A stretch of 64,000 nt of DNA. Source: Clavibacter sepedonicus (GTDB lineage Bacteria > Actinomycetota > Actinomycetes > Actinomycetales > Microbacteriaceae). The stretch is taken from positions 620,001 through 684,000 of the forward strand of contig NC_010407.1 of assembly GCF_000069225.1 (NCBI RefSeq), read 5' to 3'. The stretch's first letter is position 1. Each line of letters begins with the position of its first letter. The translations under genes were made by a program, and so were the position numbers. Below, in pieces: positions 52,432 through 63,974 of this stretch. The notes beneath the pieces were generated by a model. The model was not told the DNA's origin and did not search any database. It saw only the letters and a list, made by a program, of their open reading frames with translations.

Positions 52432-54192
52432 TCAGCCGCCGATGCGGTACAGCACCGCGCGTGCGCCCGTCACGTCGTCGTAGACGGCGGCGGCGACCTC
52501 GGTGAGCCCGGGGTCGGAGGCGGGCGAGGGGCCGGTCGTGCAGGAGGAGTCCGCCACCAGCCAGGCGACGCCGGCGACGCGGGCTGCGTCGACGTCGACC
52601 TGGCCGTCCGCGGCGGAGGTCCGCACCGCGTCGACGGCGTCGCGGTCGGCAGGCCACGCCATGCCCAGGTTGTAGTGGGCGACGGAGCGTCCCGAGTCGA
52701 CCTTCACGATCTGCGGATCGAGGCACGGCCCGGCGACGATCGAGCCGTCCGTCGCGCCCGCGGTGACCTCGGCGATCGCGCGGTCCAGCGGCTCGGCGAA
52801 GGTGATCTGCCGGAGCTCGCGTCCGGCGGAGAAGAACCGCCCCCAGTCGAGCGCGCTCGTGGCGCCGACGGCGACGACGAGCGCGGCGCAGGACGCGACC
52901 AGCACGCGGGTCCGCCGAGGCGCGCGCGCGGGGCCGGTCGACTCCCCGTGCGCCGCCTCGGCGTCCGTGGTCCCAGCCCGGAGGGTCCGTACGGCCACGT
53001 CGAGGAGGACCGGCACGATCGTCACCGCGATGAGCAGGAACGAGTCGATCCACAGCCGGTAGGGCTCCTGGTTCGCGCGCCACAGGTCGTTGGTCGACGT
53101 GATCGCCCAGGCGAGCATCGCGCCGCCCGCGTACGCGGTCCACACCGTGCGCCGTGCGCGGATCCCCGCCACGAGGATCACGACGAGCGGGACGATGAGG
53201 GCGGCCCCGGCGATCGGCCCGAGCGGGAGGTCGACGCCGAGGTCCTTGCTCGACGCGACGCGGTACGAGAGGAACGGATCGCCCGCCGCCGAGGCCAGGA
53301 CGGTCGTGACGATCTGCGGGAGCGTCGCGGCGAGCGCGGCGCCCATCGGGATCAGGGCGAGGCCGCGGGTGCGGCCGATGGTGGCGAGGAGTCCCGGCAC
53401 CGTCGGCAGGAGGCCGACCACGAACGCCGGGAGCGGTCCGACCGCTCCGGCGACCACGACGGCCAGCCCGAGCGACACGGGGACCAGGGCCGCCGAGAGG
53501 GCGAGGAGCCGACGACGCGGGCGCTCGAGCACGGCGTAGGCCGCGACCACGTAGAAGGAGAGGAACACGGTGGCGAGGAACGAGTAGACGTGCACGTTGA
53601 GCAGGCCGCCGACGACGACCGCGACGACGGTCATCGCGACGAGGCGCGCGCGACGCGACGAGCCGCGGAGGAAGGGCACGAGCCCCCCGAGGAACGCGAT
53701 GCCCGCGACGGAGAGCGCCGCGGCCTCGCCGTTGAGGGTGAACAGCACCCCGAACGGGCCCCACAGGACCGCGTGCGAGCTCATCTGCCAGAACCACTGA
53801 CCGGGGCCCTGCGTCCACGCGAACGTCCCGAGCAGCAGCGGCACGAAGCCGAGCGCGCCGGTCCACGCGCGGCCGGTGACGCGGATGCACGCGATGGCGA
53901 TGGCCGCGACGAGCCCGGCCTGCAGGATGGTCCCGACGACGTTCCAGGCCTCGACGGGTCCGAGGCCCGTGAGGTGGGCGGATGCGCCCAGGACGAGGTA
54001 GTAGAGGTGCGGGTACGTGTTCCTGCCGGTCTCGGTGAACGGCTCGACGGACGCGAAGTCGCCGCGGGCGAAGTTCACCACCATGGAGAGGTACGACAGC
54101 TGGTCGTAGACGAAGTAGTCGCGGAACGAGGCCACGACGCTGCCCGTGCGGTGCACGAGCATGCCCACCTGCGTCACGAGGAAGAGGAGCAC
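52432..54192 (-). CDS. Polytopic membrane protein, probable GT-C transferase
   Basis: 586 aa from the GTG at 54192, about eleven to twelve helices and a C-terminal outer domain of about 150 residues. The first outer loop has YFVYDQLSYLSMVVNFARGDF with acidic residues typical of GT-C enzymes. The true start is uncertain: the GTG lies inside what looks like the first membrane helix, and an in-frame CTG 30 bases further upstream has AGGA just before it. The gene has no close neighbour on its strand. Function beyond a likely role in glycan transfer is unknown. Confidence 0.7.
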   Translation of the reverse strand: MLLFLVTQVGMLVHRTGSVVASFRDYFVYDQLSYLSMVVNFARGDFASVEPFTETGRNTYPHLYYLVLGASAHLTGLGPVEAWNVVGTILQAGLVAAIAIACIRVTGRAWTGALGFVPLLLGTFAWTQGPGQWFWQMSSHAVLWGPFGVLFTLNGEAAALSVAGIAFLGGLVPFLRGSSRRARLVAMTVVAVVVGGLLNVHVYSFLATVFLSFYVVAAYAVLERPRRRLLALSAALVPVSLGLAVVVAGAVGPLPAFVVGLLPTVPGLLATIGRTRGLALIPMGAALAATLPQIVTTVLASAAGDPFLSYRVASSKDLGVDLPLGPIAGAALIVPLVVILVAGIRARRTVWTAYAGGAMLAWAITSTNDLWRANQEPYRLWIDSFLLIAVTIVPVLLDVAVRTLRAGTTDAEAAHGESTGPARAPRRTRVLVASCAALVVAVGATSALDWGRFFSAGRELRQITFAEPLDRAIAEVTAGATDGSIVAGPCLDPQIVKVDSGRSVAHYNLGMAWPADRDAVDAVRTSAADGQVDVDAARVAGVAWLVADSSCTTGPSPASDPGLTEVAAAVYDDVTGARAVLYRIGG

Positions 54193-54455
54193 GGCGAGCG
54201 CGATGGCGATGGCCGACGTCAGTGGTCCTGCCGGCTTCCTCCGGTCGATCCGGGCGGGGGGCGTCGGGGGAGGGCACGGGCGCCGATGCTATCAGCCGGG
54301 TCCTCCGGGACGCCTGGCCCGGCCGGTCCGCCCCGAGGGTCCCGGTGCTCCACCCCGCCCCCGGCTACACTTGGCGGCTCGACCCCCGTCGCCCTGACGG
54401 CAGGGTCCGCCCATCCACCGGACGTGACGCTGCCGCGGCAGCAGAGGGGACGCGC

Positions 54456-56534
<2,079 letters not shown>

Positions 56535-56535
<1 letters not shown>

Positions 56536-58553
56536 TGGCCGCCGACCTCGCGGGCGCACCCGCCGAGCTCGACCTCATCCAGCGCGTCATCCTGCCGTCC
56601 GAGCACGACCCGGACATCGTCCCGCTGTACGTCGACGCGGACTACTGGACGAGCATCCCCGTCGCGCCCGAGAAGCGCCGGCGCTCGCCGCTGCGCGTGG
56701 TCGACGCCGACACGCACAACGCCGTCGTCCGCCTCAGCGACATGGGCATCATCAGCGCGATCCGCGGCGACCGCGGCTTCCAGGTGCCCCACCGACGCAA
56801 GGTGTCGTTCGGCACGTACTTCAACGCGTTCCCCGCCTCCTACTGGCGCGCGAGCACCACGCTCGACGGCGTCGTGCTCGAGGTCGAGACCCAAGGCGAG
56901 GGCCAGGTCATCGTCTACCGCTCGAACGCGCGCGGCGTGATCCAGAAGGTCGACGGCGCGTCCGTTACCGGGTCCACCACCTCCCGCTTCGAGCTCCCGT
57001 TCACGTTCTTCGCGGATGGCGGCTGGTACTGGTTCGACCTGATGGGCGAGGAGGCCGACTTCGCGCTCGTCGAGGCCGGCTGGTACGCCCCCGCCGGCAC
57101 CGCGCCCACGGTGGGCGCCGCGGGCTCCGTCAGCATCGCCATCACGACGCTCAACCGTGCCGAGTACTGCGTGAAGCTCCTCACCGACATCGGCGAGAAG
57201 CCGGACGTGGCGGCGCTCCTCGATCACGTGTACGTCACCGACCAGGGCACCCAGAAGGTCGCCGACCAGCCCGCCTTCCCGCGGGCGCAGGAGCTGCTCG
57301 GCGCGAAGCTCCGCGTCATCGACCAGGCCAACCTCGGCGGATCCGGAGGCTTCTCCCGTGGCATGTACGAGACGCTCAAGGAGGGCGCGAGCGACTACGT
57401 CCTCGTCATGGACGACGACATCACGCTCGAGCCGGAGAGCATCCGCCGTGCCGTGAAGTTCGCGGACTACGCGCGGACGCCCACCATCGTCGGCGGCCAC
57501 ATGTTCGACATGTACGACAAGAGCAAGCTCCACGCGTACGCCGAGGGCTTCGACATGTGGAACTTCATGTGGGGTCCCGTCACGCCCACGCGCCACGACT
57601 TCAGCGCGTCGAACCTCCGCCAGACCCGGTGGATGCACCGCCGCGTCGACGCCGAGTACAACGGCTGGTGGATGTGCCTCATCCCCGTCTCGACGATCAA
57701 GCAGGTCGGCCTGTCGCTGCCCGTCTTCATCAAGTGGGACGACGCCGAGTACGCGCTGCGGGCGAAGGAGGTCGGCGTGCCGACCGTCACGCTCCCGGGA
57801 GCCGCCGTCTGGCACGTGTCCTGGGTCGACAAGGACGACTCGCAGGACTGGCAGGCGTTCTTCCACGCGCGCAACCGCCTCATCGCGGCGCTGCTGCACT
57901 CGCCCTACGAGCGCGGGGGCCGGTTCCTCACGGCCAACCTCGCCACGGACGTCCGGCACCTGGTCTCGATGCAGTACTTCGCGCTCGCCGCACGCCATGA
58001 GGCGTACCGCAACATCCTCCGCGGGCCGCGCGGCCTGCACCAGGACATGGTGACGCGCCTGGCCCGCACCCGGGAGCTGGCGAAGGGCTTCACGGACGGC
58101 GTCCCCATCAAGGACCGCGCCGCCCTGCCCGAGATCGTCGCGCCGGACAAGCCGCAGCGTCGGCGCGGGGGAGGCGCCCCCTCGGGCATCGCCCGCATCG
58201 TGTGGCTCGCCCGCACGGTGGCGCGCCACGCGTTCGCCCCGCTCAGCCCGGCCGCGACGCGCGGCCCAGAGGCGCACCTCGCGTTCGAGGACGCCCGCTG
58301 GTGGGTCGTCCCCTCGTTCGACAGCGTGCTCGTCTCCAACGCGGAAGGGTCGGCGGCGCTCCTGCACCGTCGCGACCCGGTGCTGTTCCGCCGCATGCTC
58401 TGGACGAGCATCGTCCTCCGCTGGCGGATCCTCGCCCGGTGGCCGCAGCTCAAGGCTGCGTACCGCGCGGCCTTGCCGACGGTCACGAGCCCCGAGTCCT
58501 GGGCCCGGACCTTCGGCGTCGACCAGCCGACGACCTCGCGCCGCAAGGGGTAG
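56535..58553 (+). CDS. glfT2: Galactofuranosyltransferase, GlfT2 type
   Basis: 672 aa, slightly longer than mycobacterial GlfT2 (637 aa), the enzyme that extends galactan. An N-terminal beta-sandwich domain (about 1-195) precedes the GT2 domain, which starts VSIAITTLNRAEYCVKLLTDI. The metal motif is VLVMDDDITLEPESI, the base region is FIKWDDAEYALRAKEVG, and the WHVSW segment is typical. A helical C-terminal part of about 200 residues follows. Overlap with glf and this architecture make galactan extension the best reading; chain length and linkage are unknown. Confidence 0.93.
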
Positions 58554-58567
58554 GCATCTTCCGACCC

Positions 58568-58622
58568 GGCATCCGGTGAACGTCGAGGGGCGTCCGATCC
58601 GCACCACGGTGCGGCGGATGCC
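58568..58622 (+). terminator. Nested hairpin after glfT2
   Basis: Inner CCGCACC/GGTGCGG (58599-58614) and outer GGCATCC/GGATGCC (58568-58574, 58616-58622), 15 bases past the glfT2 stop. It may end the glf operon or shape the leader of the next gene. Confidence 0.5.
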
Positions 58623-58676
58623 TCCTCGTGTGTGAGAATCGCATCTCATGGCACGGGGACGCAGGGGGATCTTTTG

Positions 58677-60527
58677 TTGGACAACGGGGTGGACCACGTC
58701 CGGCGTGCTCGCCGACGATCGCGGCTGATCGCCTGCCTGGCCGTCTGGGCCGTCGCGCTCGGCGTCGGTCTCGTCGGCACGGGCACGATCGGCGGCCCCG
58801 CCGAGCCCGCGCAGGCGGCGTCGGGTGCCGACTTCGACCCCGGCATGATCATCAGCGACGCCAAGTTCTACGACGGCGACGCGATGTCGCAGGGCGACAT
58901 CCAGTCCTTCCTGCGGGCGCGCGTCCCGAGCTGCGCCTCCGGCTACGTGTGCCTCAAGGACTACGTGGAGAACACGCCCGCGCGCTCCGCGGACAGCCGC
59001 TGCTCGAGCCTCCAGGCGTCGCGCCTCAGCGGAGCAGACATCGTCTACTGGGTCGGCCGCGCGTGCGGGGTCAGCCAGGCCGCGCTCCTGGTGCTCCTCG
59101 AGAAGGAGCAGGGCCTCGTCACCGACAGCACGCCCACCGACCGCCAGTTCCGCAGCGCCACGGGCTACGGCTGCCCGGACACGGCCGCGTGCGACTCCCT
59201 CTACTACGGCTTCTTCAACCAGGTCTACAACGCGGCGCACCAGTTCAAGGTGTACCAGTCCACGCCGACCCGCTGGAACTACCAGGCCGGGCGCAGCAAC
59301 CGCATCCTCTGGCACCCGAACGCGGACTGCGGATCCTCGCAGGTCACCATCCGCAACCAGGCCACAGCCGGCCTCTACATCTACACGCCCTACCAGCCCA
59401 ACGCGGCGGCGCTGCGGAATCTCTACGGCACCGGCGACTCCTGTTCCTCGTACGGCAACCGCAACTTCTGGCGCCTCTACACCAACTGGTTCGGCAGCAC
59501 GAGCGACGGACCCGCGTCCTCCTTCGTGAAGACGGCGACGGACGACACCGTCTACCTCGTGAGCGGCGGACAGAAGCACCAGGTCCCCGACTTCGGGGTC
59601 TACCAGTCCCTCGACGCCCTCGGCGGGATCAGCACGGTCCCGCGCTCCTACCTCGACGCGCTCGGCACCGGAATCGCCGCGTCCGAGCTGGTGCGCGACC
59701 CCTCGTCGGGCGCCGTCGCCCTCGTGCAGGCCGACCGTCGGCACCGCTTCGCCTCGTGCGACCTCGTCGCCTCCTACGGGTACGGATGCGGGGACGCCGT
59801 CAACCTCGACCCCGGCCAGCTGCAGGCGCTGCCGGACGCGGGCGAGATGAGCGCCTTCTTCGTCCTCCCGGGCAGCCCCGTCACCTACCTGCTCAGCGGA
59901 GGGGTCAAGTACCCGGTCTCCACGTGGGCCGCCGTGCTCGGCCTCAACGGGGGACGCTCGCCCTTCGTCGCCACCATGCGGGCGCCGGTGGGAGCCAGGT
60001 ACACCACGGGTCACGCGGCGCTGCAGCCGGGCACCCTGGCGAAGGCCTCCAACAGCGCGGACGTCTTCCTGGTGGACGGGCTGGACCGCAAGATCCGCGT
60101 ACCCGACTTCGCCGTCACCGCCGAGCTCGGCCTCGGGCGGTCCTTCGCGACCGTCGCTCCCGCCACGATGGACGGGTATCCGCGTGCGGCCGCCGACCTG
60201 TCGCTGCTCGTCCGCTGCGCCGGCGTCACCTCGCTCGCCACGCAGGGGAACGTCGTCGCGCTGTCGTCGCCGGGGTCGACCGGCCTCGCCGTCACCGACC
60301 TCGCGTCCACCACGTGCGCCGCGCTCGACCCCACGGGCCGGGCGGTGAGCGGGCCCGTATTCGTCAAGAGCAGCACGTCGGACACGGTGTCGCTCCTCCA
60401 GGGCGGGCAGGCACGGCCGGTCGCCACCTGGGACAGGCTCGTCGCCATCGCGGGCACCTCGACGCCCCCCATCACGGTCCTGGGGCCGCCGGCACTCGCG
60501 CGCATCCCCGTCGGCGCCGCAGCGTGA
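58677..60527 (+). CDS. Secreted protein, possible lysozyme-like domain plus repeats
   Basis: About 616 aa. A signal peptide (hydrophobic LIACLAVWAVALGVGLVGTG, cleavage near AQAAS) precedes a Cys-containing domain of about 200 residues. In that domain LLVLLEKEQGLVTD offers a glutamate as in lysozyme-like folds. At least four repeats follow, each with a (V/T)Y/FLV-S-GG-(x)K-H-x-VPDF core, which could form a blade-like or wall-binding array. TTG at 58677 has AGGGGGA seven bases upstream; GTG at 58632 is an alternative. A muralytic activity is inference; no exact family is claimed. Confidence 0.75.
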   Translation: MDNGVDHVRRARRRSRLIACLAVWAVALGVGLVGTGTIGGPAEPAQAASGADFDPGMIISDAKFYDGDAMSQGDIQSFLRARVPSCASGYVCLKDYVENTPARSADSRCSSLQASRLSGADIVYWVGRACGVSQAALLVLLEKEQGLVTDSTPTDRQFRSATGYGCPDTAACDSLYYGFFNQVYNAAHQFKVYQSTPTRWNYQAGRSNRILWHPNADCGSSQVTIRNQATAGLYIYTPYQPNAAALRNLYGTGDSCSSYGNRNFWRLYTNWFGSTSDGPASSFVKTATDDTVYLVSGGQKHQVPDFGVYQSLDALGGISTVPRSYLDALGTGIAASELVRDPSSGAVALVQADRRHRFASCDLVASYGYGCGDAVNLDPGQLQALPDAGEMSAFFVLPGSPVTYLLSGGVKYPVSTWAAVLGLNGGRSPFVATMRAPVGARYTTGHAALQPGTLAKASNSADVFLVDGLDRKIRVPDFAVTAELGLGRSFATVAPATMDGYPRAAADLSLLVRCAGVTSLATQGNVVALSSPGSTGLAVTDLASTTCAALDPTGRAVSGPVFVKSSTSDTVSLLQGGQARPVATWDRLVAIAGTSTPPITVLGPPALARIPVGAAA

Positions 60528-60664
60528 CGCGCGTCGGCTGACACCGCGGGTCCGGCTGCCCGACCGGGCGGCCAGGCTCCACCGGATACAGTGGGGCCGC
60601 ACCGGACGACCACGGCGCGGCCCACCGGCCGGCCCCTCGAGCGCCCGGCGCGGCGAGGAGACAC

Positions 60665-61135
60665 ATGGACCAGCACGCGCACGACGTCGAGGCCCCCCGC
60701 GAGCAGACTGCCCCTCCGGGCGTCCTGCTCCGGCTGATCAAGGACGAGCGCATCGCGTTCCTGCTGGTCGGCGGCTTCAACACCGTGCTCGGGACGGCCT
60801 GGTTCGCGCTCTTCTACCTGCTGTGGGGCCACCTGATCCCGTACCCCGTCGTCCTGATCATCGCGTGGGCGGTGCAGCTGCCGGTCTCGTTCACCCTGCA
60901 CCGCAAGCTCGTCTTCAAGGTGAGCGGCAACCTGCTGCCGGACTTCTCCCGCTACACGCTGGTGAACCTCGTGCCGCTGTTCGCCAACATGCTGCTGCTG
61001 CCGCTGGTGGTGGAGACGACGCCGCTCGAGCCCATCGTCGCGCAGATCCTCGTCACCATCGTGATCACCGTGGCCACCTACACGGGCCACAAGTTCTTCT
61101 CGTTCCGCCGACCGCGCGACGAGGCGGTCCGCTGA
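60665..61135 (+). CDS. GtrA-family membrane protein (third of three)
   Basis: 156 aa with four membrane helices. An N-terminal cytoplasmic stretch (MDQHAHDVEAPREQTAPPG) precedes FLLVGGFNTVLGTAWFALFYLLWG; later HRKLVFKVSGN and the C-terminal YTGHKFFSFRRPRDE complete the signature. It probably assists the movement of a lipid-linked sugar. A GGCGAGGAGA stretch six bases before the ATG is a good ribosome-binding site. It ends at a hairpin shared with the O-antigen-ligase-like gene. Confidence 0.9.
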   Translation: MDQHAHDVEAPREQTAPPGVLLRLIKDERIAFLLVGGFNTVLGTAWFALFYLLWGHLIPYPVVLIIAWAVQLPVSFTLHRKLVFKVSGNLLPDFSRYTLVNLVPLFANMLLLPLVVETTPLEPIVAQILVTIVITVATYTGHKFFSFRRPRDEAVR

Positions 61136-61138
61136 TCC

Positions 61139-61162
61139 CGCGGCCGCCGACGCGCGGCCGCG
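61139..61162. terminator. Hairpin between GtrA and O-antigen-ligase-like genes
   Basis: A perfect 9-bp stem (CGCGGCCGC with its complement) around six bases, in a 36-bp convergent gap. Confidence 0.65.
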
Positions 61163-61171
61163 CTCGGGGCG

Positions 61172-62464
61172 TCACCCGGGACGGTGCTGCTCCGGCAGCC
61201 CGTGCCGCCAGCTGCGGCCCTGCGCGGCCTTGACGGCGCAGATCACGAGCAGCACCCAGCCCCACTCCACGATCGTGACGCTCTCGGCGAGCGACGCGAC
61301 CACGAGGACCACGAGCACCAGCGGGGTCCAGACGTAGCCGACGCCGCGCTTCGTCGTGGTCAGCACCCAGGACCGCCCGAGCGCGAGGGCGCAGAAGGCG
61401 GCGAACAGCGCCAGCCCGACGAGACCCGCCTGCAGGTAGAGGTCGAGGTAGGCGTTGCGGCCCGTCTCCTGCGCACCACGGCTCACGAGGTCGAGGGCCG
61501 TGTACGGGTACGCGTCGCGACGCCAGAAGCCGACGAAGCCCCAGCCCTCGATGGTGTTGAGGTCGATGAGGCGCAGCATCTCCCGCCAGAGCGCCACGCG
61601 CTGGAGGTAGTCGGGCCGTGCCTGCAGCACCTGCAGCACGGGGGAGCGGAACGCCACGACCAGCACCGCGACGACCGCCGCGAGCACGAGGACCGCGCTG
61701 TTCGCCAGGGGCCGCGCCTGCCGCGCGAGGTGCCGGAGGCCGAGCATCGCGAGCGCGGCGACGGCGAGCACGAGGAACGTGCCGAGGACCACCGACGACC
61801 GCGTGAGCGACGCCACGAGGAGCGCGACGACCAGGGAGAAGACGCCGCGGCCGCGGGAGACGGATCGGGTCGAGAGCTCCACGGCGAAGGTCACGGCGGC
61901 GACCAGGGCCACGATCCCCAGGGCGTTGCGCTCGCCCAGCAGCCCCTGGATCGGGCCGAGGCGCTCGAGCGCGCCGCGGATCCCGAGGAACGGGATGGGG
62001 CCGTCGATGAGCAGCCCGGCGAGCACCTCCAGCGCGAGGGACGACACCAGCACCAGCCGCAGCACGTCCCCGGCCGCGCGCACGATCTGGATGAGGTCGC
62101 GGACGACGCCCACGTAGACCGCGAGGAACGCGGACGCCGCCAGGTGGAGCACGCCGCCGACGGCGTCCGGCTGGTACGCCGTCCAGAGGAGCGTCGCGGC
62201 GCACCATCCCACCAGGATGAGCAGGGAGATGGGGAGGAGGCCCCGCCACTCCCAGTCGCCGCGCTTGGCCGCGAGGGATCCCGCGGCCATCGCCACCAGG
62301 GCGGCCACGATCGCCACGAGCCCGGCCCAGCCCACGGTGGACCGGAGCGCGTGCGACAGGACCGCCGTGCCGAGGATGCAGTGGGTGAGCGCCGCGGAGA
62401 AGCGCGCCGACCCCAGGAGGTCGGGCAGGCGCTCGGGGAGCGGCAGTCGGGCGGGGTGGGTCAT
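61172..62464 (-). CDS. O-antigen ligase/polymerase-like membrane protein, copy 1
   Basis: 430 aa with about twelve helices. The large outer loop before the last helices has VALWREMLRLIDLNTIEGWGFVGFW and then TGRNAYLDLYLQAGLVGLALF, the Wzy_C/WaaL layout with conserved Arg, Asn and His/Tyr positions. Such proteins polymerise or ligate lipid-linked sugars on the outer face. ATG at 62464; 48 bp separate it from a second member of the family in the same direction. Its substrate is unknown but likely made by this locus. Confidence 0.87.
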   Translation of the reverse strand: MTHPARLPLPERLPDLLGSARFSAALTHCILGTAVLSHALRSTVGWAGLVAIVAALVAMAAGSLAAKRGDWEWRGLLPISLLILVGWCAATLLWTAYQPDAVGGVLHLAASAFLAVYVGVVRDLIQIVRAAGDVLRLVLVSSLALEVLAGLLIDGPIPFLGIRGALERLGPIQGLLGERNALGIVALVAAVTFAVELSTRSVSRGRGVFSLVVALLVASLTRSSVVLGTFLVLAVAALAMLGLRHLARQARPLANSAVLVLAAVVAVLVVAFRSPVLQVLQARPDYLQRVALWREMLRLIDLNTIEGWGFVGFWRRDAYPYTALDLVSRGAQETGRNAYLDLYLQAGLVGLALFAAFCALALGRSWVLTTTKRGVGYVWTPLVLVVLVVASLAESVTIVEWGWVLLVICAVKAAQGRSWRHGLPEQHRPG

Positions 62465-62512
62465 GCGCCGGTGGTCACGGGCGGTCGGCGGGGCACCTGG
62501 CGGCCGCGCGGA

Positions 62513-63961
62513 TCAGGCGACGCGCGGGTCGACGGCGGCGGGTGCCGGGGCGGACGGGACGGGCGCGGGGGCGGGCAGCGCGGCACCCGACCGGGGGGAC
62601 GGCGCGCCCGGAGCAGGCGCGACGGCCTCGGACGGGACCGGGCGCCGGCGGGAGGCCGCCGGCCCCGGCACGTCCTCGCGCGCGACCATGCCGGACTTCG
62701 TGACGATCGCGATGACGACGAGCAGGAGCCAGTTGCCCTCGTACAGCAGCCGGCTCTCCGCGAGGCTCTGCACGACCAGCGCGGTCATGAGCAGCAGCGG
62801 CGCGAGCGCGAGGGTGGAGTACGGCTCGACGCGGTCGCGGCGTTGCTGCGGGCGGTCGATGGCGGCCCACCAGGAGCGCACGTAGGTGGTGACGACGAAG
62901 CACGCGAAAGCGAGGAGACCGATCGCCCCCACCTGCAGCAGGACGTCGAGGTACGCGTCGTGGGCCTGCAGGTAGGTGACCCCGCTGCGCACGGCGAGCC
63001 CCTGGAACGGGTGCACCCAGGGCGCCCAGTAGCCGATCCATCCCCAGCCGACCACGGGGTGCTGCTGCGCGAGGCCGAGCACGGACTCCCAGATCTGGAA
63101 CCGGCCCGTGAGGTCGGGGGAGCGGCCGAGGAGCTCGAAGACCTCGGCCGTGCGCGTGGCGACGATTCCCGCGCCCACCACCGCCGCCACGACGACGCCG
63201 CCCGCCAGCACGAGCCGACCGCGGATGCCGACGCGACGGGCGACGAGCGCGAGCACGGCCACGATGCCCGTCATCATCAGCGCGACGAGGACCGTGGAGC
63301 TGCCGGTGAGGGTCAGGGTGAGGAGGGCGACGAGGATCCAGAGCCCCGAGTCGCGGCGGCGGACCGTGCGTGCCGCGTACTGCAGCGAGAAGACGATGAG
63401 GCCGAGCAGCGCGACCATGGCGAGCAGGTTCGCGTTGCCGACGACGCCCTGGATCCGGCCGCCGCTGAGGATCTCCCCGCGGGTCCACGCGAACGCGGCG
63501 GGCGCCCGGGGCCCGTAGTCGGTGAAGAACGGCATGACCGGCCCGCGCACCACGACGGCGACGAACAGCTCGAAGGCGAGCGACAGCCCCAGGATGATGC
63601 GGAACGCGCGGCCGAGCCCCTGCACGATCTCCGACCACGACAGCAGCACGACGAGCGTCAGCGCGGCGATGGACGTCGACATCTGGATGAGGACGCCGAG
63701 CGCCGACTCCGGCCGGTACTGCGACCACGCGATGGAGAGCACGGCGATCCCCGTGAACGCGAGCAGCGGGATCGGCAGCACGCGCACGCGCGGCAGGGGC
63801 CGGGCTCGCATCAGCAGCGTGACGCAGGTGACCAGCACGGCGAGCGCGATGGCGCCGAAGCCCCACCAGCTGAGGCTGTCGCGCCACATGTCACCGGCGA
63901 ACGTGGTGACGAGGACGAAGGTCGCGAAGCTCCGGAGGGCTCGGCGGCTGGCGGTGGGCAT
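62513..63961 (-). CDS. O-antigen ligase/polymerase-like membrane protein, copy 2
   Basis: 482 aa, paralogue of the next gene. About twelve helices; the outer loop has GRFQIWESVLGLAQQHPVVGWGWIGYW and QAHDAYLDVLLQVGAIGLLAF. The last 60 residues are a low-complexity tail rich in Ala and Pro, probably cytoplasmic and disordered. The ATG at 63961 is preferred over 63967 because TACCCT lies seven bases upstream, which suits a leaderless start. Confidence 0.87.
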   Translation of the reverse strand: MPTASRRALRSFATFVLVTTFAGDMWRDSLSWWGFGAIALAVLVTCVTLLMRARPLPRVRVLPIPLLAFTGIAVLSIAWSQYRPESALGVLIQMSTSIAALTLVVLLSWSEIVQGLGRAFRIILGLSLAFELFVAVVVRGPVMPFFTDYGPRAPAAFAWTRGEILSGGRIQGVVGNANLLAMVALLGLIVFSLQYAARTVRRRDSGLWILVALLTLTLTGSSTVLVALMMTGIVAVLALVARRVGIRGRLVLAGGVVVAAVVGAGIVATRTAEVFELLGRSPDLTGRFQIWESVLGLAQQHPVVGWGWIGYWAPWVHPFQGLAVRSGVTYLQAHDAYLDVLLQVGAIGLLAFACFVVTTYVRSWWAAIDRPQQRRDRVEPYSTLALAPLLLMTALVVQSLAESRLLYEGNWLLLVVIAIVTKSGMVAREDVPGPAASRRRPVPSEAVAPAPGAPSPRSGAALPAPAPVPSAPAPAAVDPRVA

Positions 63962-63968
63962 GCCCATC

Positions 63969-63974
63969 AGGGTA
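63969..63974 (-). promoter_or_regulatory. -10 box TACCCT, leaderless O-antigen-ligase-like gene
   Basis: On the minus strand TACCCT is followed by seven bases and the ATG at 63961. No ribosome-binding site intervenes. Confidence 0.5.
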
